This document shows positions 37,398 through 47,173 of a stretch of DNA of 64,000 nucleotides, one piece after another (position 1 is the stretch's first letter; the number at the start of each line of letters is the position of its first letter). The position numbers and the translations under genes were made by a program. Where the stretch lies: the NCBI GenBank assembly GCA_964277385.1, contig OZ195520.1, positions 1,240,001 to 1,304,000 on the forward strand, in the 5' to 3' direction. The notes beneath the pieces were generated by a model, which ran no database searches, was not told where the DNA came from, and saw nothing but the letters and a program-made list of their open reading frames with translations. The stretch comes from WRAU01 sp964277385 (GTDB lineage Bacteria > Pseudomonadota > Alphaproteobacteria > WRAU01 > Hepatincolaceae).

Positions 37398-39596
37398 GTG
37401 AGTTTAAATATATTTGCAGATTTGAATGATGTACAAAAAGAAGCAGTACAAACAATTGAAGGACCTTTGTTAATTCTAGCAGGGGCGGGAACTGGAAAAA
37501 CAAAAGTTTTAACTTCAAGAATTGTTAACATTTTAAATCAAGGATTGGCTAGACCTTCTGAAATATTAGCTGTTACTTTTACTAATAAAGCCTCTAAAGA
37601 AATGAAAGAAAGGGTTGAACATTTATTAGGATATCCTGTTGATGGATTTTGGATTGGCACTTTTCACTCTGTTGGATTACGAATTCTAAGAAGACATTAT
37701 GTAGAAGCAGGTTTAAAACCTAGTTTTACTATTTTAGATATGGATGATTGTGAGAAAATCATCAAGCAAATATTATTAGAAAGTAATGTTGATACAAAAA
37801 AATTTCCGCCTTCTATGATTTCTAATACTATTGGTAGATTAAAAGATAAAAATATTTTACCTGATGCCTTACCTAATATTGATAATAAAATGATAGGAAG
37901 AACATCTCTGTTAGAAGTATATATTTCTTACCAAAAAAGGCTAAAAGAAATCAACTGTGTAGATTTTGGAGATTTGCTATTGTTATGCGTAGATATTTTT
38001 AAGCAATTCCCAGATATATTAGAACAGTGGCAAACTAGATTCAAATATATAATGGTTGATGAGTATCAAGATACCAATTCGTTGCAATATTTGTTTGTTA
38101 GATTATTAGCTTTAAAATATAGTAATATTTGTGCAGTAGGAGACGATGATCAATCAATATATTCTTGGCGTGGAGCAGAAATTACCAACATTTTACGTTT
38201 TGAAGAAGATTTTGTTAGAGCAAAAGTTTTAAGATTAGAACAAAATTACCGCTCTACAACTCCAATTTTAAAAGTTGCATCCTCAATAATTGCAAAAAAT
38301 TCAGACAGATGGTCTAAAACACTATGGACCAATAAAGAGGAATTTACAAAAGTAAAATTGTATGAAGCATTTAATTCTAAACAAGAAGCAGATTTTATTG
38401 GAACAACAATTGAAGATTTTATTCGCATAGGGCTAAAATATAATCAAGTAGCTATTCTTGTAAGAGCAACTTTCCAAAGCAGAGAAATAGAAGAAAGATT
38501 AATATATCATGCTATACCTTATAAATTTATTGGGGGTAGTAGGTTTTATGATCGTTTAGAAATTAAAGATATTATTGCTTATTTACGTTTATTGTATCAA
38601 TCTTATGATGATATGGCTTTTCTTAGAATTATTAACGTTCCCAAGCGAGGCATAGGAAATTCTTCGGTTGATAAATTACGCCATTTTGCTACACATAATG
38701 GATTGTCTTTATACAATGCTTCTAAAAAAATTGCAGGAGAGTCTATTATTCCTAAGAAAGCAGAAAATGAATTAACTATGTTTATTGAAAGTTTTGAGCA
38801 ATGGAAACATATGGGAAAAGGATTATCTTTAGGAGATATTGCAAAAACTATAGTAGAAGAATCTGGTTATTTAGCTATGTGGGAAGCTGAAAATAGCATT
38901 GATTCTAAATCACGAATAGAAAATATCAAAGAATTATACATGGCACTTGATAGTTTTGAATCTCTTGAAGAATTTTTAGAACATGTATCTTTAATATCAG
39001 ATAAAGATGAAGAAAATAAAGATAATAATGTTACAATTATGACTCTTCATGGCTCTAAGGGACTAGAATTTGATACAGTGTTTTTACCAGGTTGGGAAGA
39101 AGGTATTATTCCAAATCAAAGATCAATAGATGATCAAGGTGAAATGGGATTAGAAGAAGAAAGAAGGTTAGCTTATGTAGGTATCACCCGTGCTAAGAAA
39201 AATTTATATATTTCTTTTTCAAGAAATAGGATGATGTATGGTAATTGGCAATCTTGTATTGGGTCAAGATTTATTGACGAAATGGATTTTGATTTTGTTG
39301 AAAAAATTAATGATACAAGTAACTTATCACAAAAAATTATTCAAGATCCTTACCTTAATAAAACTCTTTATGGTAATAAGTCTTCTGACATATATTTAAA
39401 TTCTTTTAAGAATGAAAATGACGATTTTTTCCCTGCAAAGAAAATATTTAAAGGAATTAAAGCTGGTATGAGAGTAAATCATTCTACTATGGGTGAAGGT
39501 GAGGTAATATCTATACAAGGTCCTATTGCAACTGTGAATTTTGATAAAGAAGGTTCTAAAAAAATTATGGTATCATTTTTATCAGAAATTAAATAA
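37398..39596 (+). CDS. uvrD: UvrD/PcrA-type superfamily I DNA helicase
   Basis: 3'-5' helicase for mismatch and nucleotide-excision repair. It begins with GTG at 37398 behind a GAGG Shine-Dalgarno and reads MSLNIFADLNDVQKEAV. Walker A AGAGTGKT, motif II DEYQDTN, GDDDQSIYSWRGAE, and the late VTIMTLHGSKGLEFDTVF and EERRLAYVGITRAKK are all present. The C-terminal GMRVNHSTMGEGEVISI is the PcrA/UvrD Tudor-like extension that binds RNA polymerase. 732 residues. UvrD and PcrA are the same orthologue group. Confidence 0.95.
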   Translation: MSLNIFADLNDVQKEAVQTIEGPLLILAGAGTGKTKVLTSRIVNILNQGLARPSEILAVTFTNKASKEMKERVEHLLGYPVDGFWIGTFHSVGLRILRRHYVEAGLKPSFTILDMDDCEKIIKQILLESNVDTKKFPPSMISNTIGRLKDKNILPDALPNIDNKMIGRTSLLEVYISYQKRLKEINCVDFGDLLLLCVDIFKQFPDILEQWQTRFKYIMVDEYQDTNSLQYLFVRLLALKYSNICAVGDDDQSIYSWRGAEITNILRFEEDFVRAKVLRLEQNYRSTTPILKVASSIIAKNSDRWSKTLWTNKEEFTKVKLYEAFNSKQEADFIGTTIEDFIRIGLKYNQVAILVRATFQSREIEERLIYHAIPYKFIGGSRFYDRLEIKDIIAYLRLLYQSYDDMAFLRIINVPKRGIGNSSVDKLRHFATHNGLSLYNASKKIAGESIIPKKAENELTMFIESFEQWKHMGKGLSLGDIAKTIVEESGYLAMWEAENSIDSKSRIENIKELYMALDSFESLEEFLEHVSLISDKDEENKDNNVTIMTLHGSKGLEFDTVFLPGWEEGIIPNQRSIDDQGEMGLEEERRLAYVGITRAKKNLYISFSRNRMMYGNWQSCIGSRFIDEMDFDFVEKINDTSNLSQKIIQDPYLNKTLYGNKSSDIYLNSFKNENDDFFPAKKIFKGIKAGMRVNHSTMGEGEVISIQGPIATVNFDKEGSKKIMVSFLSEIK

Positions 39597-39759
39597 ACCT
39601 GTTTTCAACATGAAAATAATTATTTAATATACCCTAACAGAATTTAATCATCGTTTTTCTTACACTCACTATTATTTAATAACATTATTGGGTATTTGTA
39701 CATAGTTAACTTTATTTTATAAGAGCTTATCTTTAGTATAAAACAAATAACTAAACAAA

Positions 39760-40827
39760 CTATTGTTTCATTTTTAAAATAGTTATTCCTAATATTTTTA
39801 TTTTAATAATATTCTTTTTATAAGTTTTTCTATAAATAAAATTAATGCATTTTTTAAATAAATTATTTGTTTTTATTGTGTAAACTTCCCGAAAGTTTTT
39901 GGTTTTTATATTATGAAGATTTATGTACGTATTATGATTTAGTTTATCTTTTAAATGTTCTATATCTTTATTTTTTAAAAAAGAAAAAGCCAGTTCTAAT
40001 GCCAAATGTTGGTTTTTTGATCTTAGATTAAGAATAGATTGCCAAAAATAATTCTCAAATATTGTCCAAAAAGCTTTTTCATATTGATCAAATAAATTAT
40101 ATTTATTTAAATATTCATAATAATCGATCATTATTTTTATAATATCTAACGACATCAGAGACTTTCTTCCTTCTGTTTTAGATGTAATAGAATCTGATCT
40201 TCTAAAGTAATTATAAAGATTATCTTCAATAAATAATATCTTGTCTGCAGCAGAAACATATTTCAATAGAAAATTAGCATCTTCATAATATAATCCCTCT
40301 GCACATTGAATTTGATATTTGTCTATGATTTCTTTTTTAAAAACCTTTCCCCCAATAGTAGCTTTCATGTCATGAAAATTATCTGGACTAACACTAATTA
40401 CACCTTTTATATCTTTATGAAAATCAAATTTATCTTCTTTAATCATTTTATAATTATAATCATAACGCCTAATCAATTGAAATTGTATAGCGTCACAATC
40501 TGTAGAAGTAATGGTATTATAAAGTATTAAACAAGCATCAAGTTCTAACCAATCATCTGGATCAACGAACATTATATAAGGAGAAGTTGCAATTTTTAAT
40601 CCTGTATTTCTTGCACAAGCTACTCCAGAATTTTTTTGATTAATAATTGTTATTCTACTATCCAGTTTTGCATATTTATCTAAGATAAAGTGTGAATTAT
40701 CTGTTGAACCATCATTTATACAAACAATTTCAATATCTTGAAAAGTTTGATTGATAAGGCTATTCAAACATTTATCTAAATATTTCTCAACATTGTAAAT
40801 GGCTACTATAATTGATATTTTACTCAA
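39760..40827 (-). CDS. family 2 glycosyltransferase
   Basis: 355 residues, GT-A fold: ISIIVAIYNVEKYLDKCLNS at the start, INDGSTDNS, and the metal motif FVDPDDWLE (around residue 92). The C-terminal half has a long helical, basic segment of unknown role ending in ILGITILKMKQ, like capsule or LPS transferases (GT2 of the EpsJ/WaaB-like kind). It stands alone between uvrD and prmA. Sugar and acceptor unknown. Confidence 0.85.
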   Translation of the reverse strand: MSKISIIVAIYNVEKYLDKCLNSLINQTFQDIEIVCINDGSTDNSHFILDKYAKLDSRITIINQKNSGVACARNTGLKIATSPYIMFVDPDDWLELDACLILYNTITSTDCDAIQFQLIRRYDYNYKMIKEDKFDFHKDIKGVISVSPDNFHDMKATIGGKVFKKEIIDKYQIQCAEGLYYEDANFLLKYVSAADKILFIEDNLYNYFRRSDSITSKTEGRKSLMSLDIIKIMIDYYEYLNKYNLFDQYEKAFWTIFENYFWQSILNLRSKNQHLALELAFSFLKNKDIEHLKDKLNHNTYINLHNIKTKNFREVYTIKTNNLFKKCINFIYRKTYKKNIIKIKILGITILKMKQ

Positions 40828-40985
40828 AAATAACTCCTTAATTTATTATTCATTTATACTTATTGCACTAAAAATACGGTGATATTGTATGATTTTTTAT
40901 TAAAATACGCTAGTACAATATTTTTGTTGGTTATTTTTTTATAGTATTGTGTTATGCTATCGATAACAGATTTTTTATTAAGACA

Positions 40986-41876
40986 ATGAAACAAATTAAA
41001 TTACGCTTAGAAACCAATAATACTAAACCTTTTGAGGAAACTTTAGAAGAATCAGTTCAGTCTATTATAATAAGGGGCATTAAGGAATTTGAAATTCATA
41101 ATAATAACAATATTTTAGATCTCTGTTTTTCAAGATGGGAAGTTTTTATTGTTCCATTAACACCTAACTTAGATGAGCTTGGAAATTTTATTATAAAAAT
41201 TTGCTCTAATTTAAATATAGATGTTTTATCTTACGAAGTAATAGAAGATGATACAAATTATTTAAACCAAGAGACCCAAAGATATTCTATAGATATGAGT
41301 AATTTTGTAATTTTTAACAATGAAGAAGATTTTTTAAAATTTTATTCTCCCACAAAAATTCCTTTATTGATTAAACAAAGTACAGGGTTTGGCACAGGCA
41401 AACATGAAACAACTTCAATGTGTTTGGAAATAATCTCTGATCTATATAAAAAAGGATATTATTTTAATAATATGCTAGATTTAGGTACAGGGTCTGCTAT
41501 TTTAGCAGTAGTTATGCAAAAACTATTTAAAGGAAATATACTAGCAACAGATATTGATAATTTAGCAATTTTTGCGGCTAATGAATCTATTTCAAAAAAT
41601 AATTCTAATGACAGAATTAAAACTTTAATTTCTAATGGATTTGATAAAATACAAACTCAAGAGTTTGACCTAATAACAGCAAATATTTTACTAAATCCAT
41701 TAATAGATATGGTTAATGATTTTTACAGATATCTATCTTATGGTGGACATCTTGTATTATCAGGTTTTTTAATTACACAAGCCGATAAAATCGTAAGAAT
41801 TTTCAAAGATAAAGGATTCTTTCTTGTTAAAATAAAAGAAAAAAGTAATTGGCAATCTATAATTTTTACAAAGTAA
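40986..41876 (+). CDS. prmA: ribosomal protein L11 methyltransferase PrmA
   Basis: Trimethylates lysines and the N-terminus of L11. The ATG at 40986 is preferred to one at 40947 as the protein then begins MKQIKLRLE, giving 296 residues. The Rossmann methyltransferase core shows FGTGKHETTSMCLE and LDLGTGSAIL, and the NILLNPL motif follows. Followed after 25 bp by glmU. Confidence 0.9.
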   Translation: MKQIKLRLETNNTKPFEETLEESVQSIIIRGIKEFEIHNNNNILDLCFSRWEVFIVPLTPNLDELGNFIIKICSNLNIDVLSYEVIEDDTNYLNQETQRYSIDMSNFVIFNNEEDFLKFYSPTKIPLLIKQSTGFGTGKHETTSMCLEIISDLYKKGYYFNNMLDLGTGSAILAVVMQKLFKGNILATDIDNLAIFAANESISKNNSNDRIKTLISNGFDKIQTQEFDLITANILLNPLIDMVNDFYRYLSYGGHLVLSGFLITQADKIVRIFKDKGFFLVKIKEKSNWQSIIFTK

Positions 41877-41901
41877 TTTATATTTTTATTTGGAGAAAAT
41901 C

Positions 41902-43227
41902 ATGAATACCCATTTTAATAATTTAACAATAATAATTTTAGCCGCTGGTCTAGGGAAAAGAATGAATTCATCTACTCCTAAGGCGATGCATCTATTAGGT
42001 GGAGTTCCTATGATAGAACATCTTTTATATAAGGCCAAAAAATTAAACCCTAATCAAATTATTTCTGTTATTGGTGATGATGCTCCTGTACTTCATGATT
42101 ACCTTATTTATAAATCTGATATTGTGTCTCAAACTAATAGATTAGGTAGTGCTCACGCCGTTTACACCACAAAATATGCTCATGATTTACAATCAGGTGT
42201 TACTTTGGTTCTTTATGCTGATACTCCATTGGTTAATGAAAACTCTTTACAAAAATTGATTGATAAAGTAGCTTCACAATCTTGTGACGTTTGTGTTCTA
42301 TCTTTTGAAAAAGAAGAAGAGAATACATATGGAAAATTAGTAATAGAAAATGAGGAACTTCTTAACATTGTAGAGCATAAAGATGCAACAGAAGAAGAAC
42401 AAGATATTCTTTTATGTAATTCTGGCGTAATGGCAATAAAAACTGATGTTATTTGGAATCTTTTAGAAAAAATAGACAATAATAATTCCCAAGAAGAATA
42501 TTATTTAACTGATATTGTTAAAATTGCAAATAAAAATAACTATAAATGCTCTTATGTTACAGATTTAGAAGATAATCTACAAGGAGCTAATAATAAACTA
42601 GAGTTAGCAGATTTAGAAATGTCTTTTCAACATTCAAAAAGATTAGAATTTTTAGAAAATGGTGTACAATTAATAGATCCTGATACTGTTTTTTTCTCCA
42701 TGGATACAAAAATTGGAAAAGATGTTATTATTCATCCTCATGTTCATATTTTACCTAAAACTGAAATTAAAGATGGAGCTATTATATACCCTTTTAGTGT
42801 TATAGAAGGAGCAATTATTGGAGAGAAATCTCAAGTAGGCCCCTATGCTAGGTTAAGGGCAGAAACAGTATTAGATAGAAATAGTAAAATAGGAAACTTT
42901 GTTGAGATTAAAAAATCTACTATAGGAAATGGAAGTAAAGTTAATCATTTATCTTATATCGGTAATACTACAATTGGAAAGAATACAAATGTAGGAGCAG
43001 GAACAATAACTTGCAATTATGACGGAAAAAATAAATTTAATACCTTAATTGGTAATAACTCTTTTATAGGCTCTAATGTTTCTCTTGTTGCACCTATAAA
43101 GATTGGCAACAATACTAAAATTGGGGCTGGAAGCGTTATAACAAAATCTGTTGATGATAATACCCTAGCAATAACAAGAGCCACTCAAAGAAATTTACCT
43201 AGGAGAAATAAGCAATACTTATATTGA
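41902..43227 (+). CDS. glmU: bifunctional UDP-GlcNAc pyrophosphorylase / GlcN-1-P acetyltransferase
   Basis: Makes UDP-GlcNAc, precursor of peptidoglycan and lipid A. The ATG at 41902 follows a GGAG site at the right distance; a TTG four codons upstream lies inside that site. The N-terminal domain has LAAGLGKRMNSSTPKAMHLLGG (about 11-32); the C-terminal half is a left-handed beta-helix of hexapeptide repeats (residues about 245-430) with GNFVEIKKS and GAGTITCNYDG. About 441 residues. Confidence 0.96.
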   Translation: MNTHFNNLTIIILAAGLGKRMNSSTPKAMHLLGGVPMIEHLLYKAKKLNPNQIISVIGDDAPVLHDYLIYKSDIVSQTNRLGSAHAVYTTKYAHDLQSGVTLVLYADTPLVNENSLQKLIDKVASQSCDVCVLSFEKEEENTYGKLVIENEELLNIVEHKDATEEEQDILLCNSGVMAIKTDVIWNLLEKIDNNNSQEEYYLTDIVKIANKNNYKCSYVTDLEDNLQGANNKLELADLEMSFQHSKRLEFLENGVQLIDPDTVFFSMDTKIGKDVIIHPHVHILPKTEIKDGAIIYPFSVIEGAIIGEKSQVGPYARLRAETVLDRNSKIGNFVEIKKSTIGNGSKVNHLSYIGNTTIGKNTNVGAGTITCNYDGKNKFNTLIGNNSFIGSNVSLVAPIKIGNNTKIGAGSVITKSVDDNTLAITRATQRNLPRRNKQYLY

Positions 43228-43314
43228 TAAAAATTAGATAATATTTATAATTATCTATATAAATAGATATAATCAATTACTTGTGACAAAACAAGCGTTA
43301 TCTTCGATAGAAAA

Positions 43315-43497
43315 TCCTTAATTAAGGTCTATTCTAGAAAAGGATTTTCACTTTACAGGAAGACTTTAAAGATTATCTGGAATAACTCAATCAGATTCAG
43401 TTTTGAAATATTTGCAAACATTAATATTAGCAACAAATATATTTAAATTTCTTCCTACTTTTGACAGAAACATAGAAAGAGTATTTAGTTTTTTTTA
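43315..43497 (+). pseudogene. possible remnant of a DUF4143 (AAA_14) ATPase
   Basis: One frame, with a stop after ILEKDFHFTGRL, reads on as RLSGITQSDSVLKYLQTL and FKFLPTFDRNIERVF. This resembles the C-terminal region of AAA_14/DUF4143 ATPases (pattern GVSRPTVDRYLDLLE...RLPPFSRN). The ATPase half is missing. The match is by eye and short, so it is tentative. Confidence 0.35.
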
Positions 43498-43844
43498 AAT
43501 AAGATAAAAATAATGACTAATAAATGAATTTGATGATTTAAAATATGATAGATGTATCAAATCCATTATTTATATAACCAATAATAGGATATTTAAGATA
43601 TTAATTTTGCTATCATATTTTTACATATAGAAAAGAAGAAAGATTATGTTTGATAATAGTATTTACTTCTCGTATTTTAATATTTTTTCATGATTCTATA
43701 ATTGGTTAAATTTTAAATTTAAAATTATTAATTTTATGAGTTGGGGTTTTTGTATGTAATTATCATTTTTTTATATAAAAAGCACTTTTTATTAAGAATA
43801 ATAAAAAACAAAATACCTTACTTAAAAAATGATCAGTAACACCT
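43498..43844. other. spacer between the remnant and folD
   Basis: About 350 bp of A+T-rich DNA with no open frame of note and no recognised RNA or repeat. Likely further degraded sequence following the remnant, and the convergent 3' end of folD. Confidence 0.35.
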
Positions 43845-44714
43845 TTATATTTTTGTATTTTTTGCTGATTTTATAACATTATACATTAAAAACATAATTG
43901 TTAAAGGACCAACACCTCTAGGAACAGGTGTAATCTTTTTTACCAACGACAATACTGATTCAATATTTACATCTCCAACTATTTTAGATTGACCATCTAC
44001 CTCTATTTTAGAAATGCCAACATCTATAACTATTGCATCTTTTTTTATATGAGATTCATTTATAAAATTTGCTCTACCAATCGCTGAAACTAAAATATCT
44101 GCTTGTTTGCATACTTCTGCTAAATTTTTAGTTTTAGAATGAGCAACAGTAACGGTTGCATTATTATTTATTAATAGGTGTGCCATTGGTAAGCCTACAA
44201 GATTTGATCTTCCAACTACAACAGCCTTTTTTCCAGATAAATTAGGCTCTATAGTTTTTATAATATGCAAACATCCTAATGGAGTACAAGGTATAAATCC
44301 CAATTCATTTTGCATTGAGAGATAACCAATATTAATAGGATGTAATCCATCTATATCTTTTTTAGGAGAAATAGAGTTTAGTATTTTCATAGAATCTATA
44401 TGAGATGGTAGTGGTAATTGTACTAAAATTCCATGGATTTGATTGTTTTTGTTTAATATATCAATTATTTCTAATAATTCGTTTTCTGAAATATTTTCTG
44501 ATAATTTATACATCTCATTTTTTATATTAAGTAAAGAGGATTTTTTTTGTTTGTTTTTTACATAAATTAATGATGCTGGATTTTTCCCTACCATAATTGT
44601 AGCAAAAGAAGGTTGAATCCCTTTTGCTTTTAGGTTTTCTACATCAATTAAAATTTTTTCTTGTAATTTATTGGAAATTTCCTTGCAATCAATAATTTTA
44701 TTTTCTAAATTCAT
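43845..44714 (-). CDS. folD: methylenetetrahydrofolate dehydrogenase / cyclohydrolase
   Basis: Bifunctional one-carbon enzyme (5,10-methylene-THF to 10-formyl-THF). 289 residues. Substrate-binding YVKNKQKKS (Tyr/Lys pair), DGLHPINIG, the NAD(P) motif GRSNLVGLPMAHLL, and the signature PVPRGVGPLTI near the C-terminus. It is followed upstream by the DUF167 gene 3 bp away, so they are co-transcribed with yggT. Confidence 0.96.
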   Translation of the reverse strand: MNLENKIIDCKEISNKLQEKILIDVENLKAKGIQPSFATIMVGKNPASLIYVKNKQKKSSLLNIKNEMYKLSENISENELLEIIDILNKNNQIHGILVQLPLPSHIDSMKILNSISPKKDIDGLHPINIGYLSMQNELGFIPCTPLGCLHIIKTIEPNLSGKKAVVVGRSNLVGLPMAHLLINNNATVTVAHSKTKNLAEVCKQADILVSAIGRANFINESHIKKDAIVIDVGISKIEVDGQSKIVGDVNIESVLSLVKKITPVPRGVGPLTIMFLMYNVIKSAKNTKI

Positions 44715-44717
44715 AGC

Positions 44718-45044
44718 TTATTTCTCTTTAATATACTGTAAAATATTTTTTTGAACATAGTCAATAGATGAATTTTTTATTTTTATGGTTTTATAATAAA
44801 GAGTTTTGCCGCTAATTATAAATAAAGAAGATTTAGGAAGATCAAATATTTTTGATAAATATTCAACAAGAGCCCTGTTTGCTTTATTCTCTAAGGGCAT
44901 CTCTTTTATTTTAATTTTTAGATAAAACTTACTATTATATTCTAATACTTCACTGATTTGATTTTTGTTAGAGTTTGGTGTTATTTTTACAAACAATAAA
45001 ACATCATTACTGGTGCGTTTTATTATTTTATCTAAATTTTTCAT
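44718..45044 (-). CDS. DUF167 (YggU-like) protein
   Basis: 108 residues. The pattern LFVKITPNSNKNQI...YLKIKIKEMPLENKANRALVEYLSKIFDLPKSSLFIISG matches the DUF167 family. Function is not established. Conserved neighbourhood with yggT, which it follows here with a one-base overlap, points to a shared unknown role. Confidence 0.85.
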   Translation of the reverse strand: MKNLDKIIKRTSNDVLLFVKITPNSNKNQISEVLEYNSKFYLKIKIKEMPLENKANRALVEYLSKIFDLPKSSLFIISGKTLYYKTIKIKNSSIDYVQKNILQYIKEK

Positions 45045-45367
45045 TAAAAATCAAAAGTATTAGCTTTTAATATAGATATATAATAAGCACAAGCATCTGA
45101 AACAATCCAAAGAATTATTATAATAATCAAAAATCCTATATCAAATCTACCTAATCTTGGAAGAAAGCGATTAATATAATTTTTAATAGGATCTATAATT
45201 ATTCTTAAAACCAAATATATTCTAGCTAGTATTCCATCACCAAAAACATTTACTAAACCAAAAGTAGCAAGTAAATTTATAACAGCATAAATAAACATAA
45301 AAAACAAATATAAGTTTGTAATTGCAGATATAGCTTTTAATATATTTATAATAATAATAGTATCCAT
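45044..45367 (-). CDS. YggT-family membrane protein
   Basis: 107 residues with two hydrophobic spans (residues about 6-35 and 80-100) separated by the conserved PLKNYINRFLPRLG-like loop, here YLVLRIIIDPIKNYINRFLPRLGRFDIGFLI. The family is implicated in osmotic or division-related envelope processes, but its exact role is unsettled. First gene of yggT-DUF167-folD. Confidence 0.85.
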   Translation of the reverse strand: MDTIIIINILKAISAITNLYLFFMFIYAVINLLATFGLVNVFGDGILARIYLVLRIIIDPIKNYINRFLPRLGRFDIGFLIIIIILWIVSDACAYYISILKANTFDF

Positions 45368-45477
45368 TAGGTTCTCTTTTTAAATTACCTTTATTTTTTT
45401 ACAATATTATAATATATTATTATAAAGTGTTTTTGAAGATATTTTTAATAACTTTAATTAAAAAATATGTGTTTAGT

Positions 45478-46122
45478 ATGATTAACAAAGATAAAGGTAG
45501 TAGTTTTAATTTTCAAAGAAAAGGTTTTAATGTTATTATCTCTGCTCCATCTGGAGTTGGTAAGAGTACTCTTATAAAAAAAATAATGTTAGATGGAAAA
45601 AATTTAGAATATTCTATTTCTGCCACTACAAGAGAAAAAAGACCTTCTGAGGTTGAAGGTGAAAGCTATTACTTTAAAACAAAAGAAGAATTTTATAATC
45701 TAATCAGTAAAAATGCTTTTATTGAATATGCTGAAGTTTTTGGTAATTTTTATGGAACTTTGAGTGCAGATATTGTGAAAAGATTAAATTCAGGGAAAGA
45801 TGTTTTATTTGATTTAGATTGGCAAGGAGCAAGCATCCTAAGAAGATCTATGCCTGATGATACTATTAGTATTTTTGTCTTACCTCCAAGCATTACAGAG
45901 TTAGAAAGAAGAATAAGAAATAGAAATCAAGATACTGAGGATGTTATTCTTTACAGAATGGCAAAAGCAAGATCTGAGATATCTAACTATTATCAATATG
46001 ATTATGTTGTAATAAATGACAATTTAAATGTGGCTTTATCTGAAATAAAGGCAATAATTTTGGCAAATAGATTAAAACGTGATAAATTATTGAATATGGA
46101 TGGATTTATTAGAGAGTTGTAA
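45478..46122 (+). CDS. gmk: guanylate kinase
   Basis: Phosphorylates GMP to GDP. ATG 45478 is preferred to an in-frame GTG at 45427, giving 214 residues and a short N-terminal lead before FNVIISAPSGVGKSTL. Other motifs: TTREKRPSEVEGESYYF (GMP binding), YGTL, and FDLDWQGA. Followed 2 bp later by a lipoprotein gene. Confidence 0.95.
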   Translation: MINKDKGSSFNFQRKGFNVIISAPSGVGKSTLIKKIMLDGKNLEYSISATTREKRPSEVEGESYYFKTKEEFYNLISKNAFIEYAEVFGNFYGTLSADIVKRLNSGKDVLFDLDWQGASILRRSMPDDTISIFVLPPSITELERRIRNRNQDTEDVILYRMAKARSEISNYYQYDYVVINDNLNVALSEIKAIILANRLKRDKLLNMDGFIREL

Positions 46123-46124
46123 TT

Positions 46125-46676
46125 ATGATTAGGGGAAAAATTATTTTTAAATATATAAAATACTTTTTTATTTTTTTTGTTATGGTAATTTTAGTTTCTT
46201 GTGCTAATGAGCAAAGAAAAGCATCTAGAAATTTTGCTTTAAAGGTTGATATTTTTAAAAAAAAGCATAATGCTAATATAGAGTTTTTATCTTATATAGA
46301 TACTTCAACAGATTTTAGTTATATAGTAGATACTCATCTTACCGTAAAAAAAATTATATACCCAGATATATCTTTAATGCAGGTTAATAGTACTACTATT
46401 GCTGTTGAATTTGTTGATAAAGAAATGTTTCAGTCTTTTCCTTTATTGCAAGAAAATAGCTCTATTTTATTCCAAGAAGGAATTTTAATTATAAATGGTG
46501 ATTATCACGATATTGAAGAAGGAACAAATTACAAAAAGTTTATCATATGTAGGCAAAAAGATTGTAGAGATATCTCTAAAATGGCATTACGTTATATGTA
46601 TAATTATAATGGAATTGATGAGAATCTTCCCGAAGGTTATAAATCAGATGACTTACTAAAATATTTAACTGACTAG
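46125..46676 (+). CDS. lipoprotein of unknown function
   Basis: 183 residues. The N-terminus KYFFIFFVMVILVSC is a lipoprotein signal with lipobox LVSC (Cys26), then ANEQRK. The mature part is mixed alpha/beta with no motif I recognise; the late FIICRQKDCRDISKMAL could form a disulfide. It lies 2 bp after gmk, so it is translationally linked to it. Likely anchored in the inner or outer membrane (Ala at +2 suggests outer). Confidence 0.6.
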   Translation: MIRGKIIFKYIKYFFIFFVMVILVSCANEQRKASRNFALKVDIFKKKHNANIEFLSYIDTSTDFSYIVDTHLTVKKIIYPDISLMQVNSTTIAVEFVDKEMFQSFPLLQENSSILFQEGILIINGDYHDIEEGTNYKKFIICRQKDCRDISKMALRYMYNYNGIDENLPEGYKSDDLLKYLTD

Positions 46677-47173
46677 ATTTTTTTTGTTCTATATTTTTTA
46701 AAAAATATCAATTATTTCTGTAATTTATAAATTTTAGGATGGTTGTGTTTAGTTATATATTTGTTTGAAATCTTTAACTATTATAACTTAAACCACTTAT
46801 AAGCTACTTCTCTAGTATTTATTTGCAATAACCAACCACAACTATTATTGTAGAAATATTTTTTATATGTAGTTTTTTAAAATAGATAATTATTATTTTT
46901 GAATAACTAAATTTTAATAAATGAGAATCCCAATATTTTTTAATTGAATTAAAAACATTCCTAAAATATCATTATTTCCAGCTTTTCCATAAAAAGAATA
47001 TAATAATTGCGATATAACCTCTTCATTAATGCTTTATATCAATTTTTTTTATTATTTTGCGTATTTCATACCATCATTTATATCTAAATTAAATTTTATC
47101 TTGCATTTAAAAAACTATTAACCTACTATTCTAATAAGATATTTATTATTTATCTCACTAATTTTGGGGAAAA
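46677..47173. other. spacer with a possible decayed reverse-strand gene
   Basis: About 500 bp. On the minus strand one frame (roughly 47090 to 46930) gives KFNLDINDGMKYAK and, after stops, INEEVISQLLYSFYGKAG and LGMFLIQLKNIGILIY, while another frame near 46840-46780 gives NSCGWLLQINTREVAYKWF. These look like protein fragments split by stops and shifts, but I cannot assign a family. The rest is A+T-rich filler. Confidence 0.3.
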
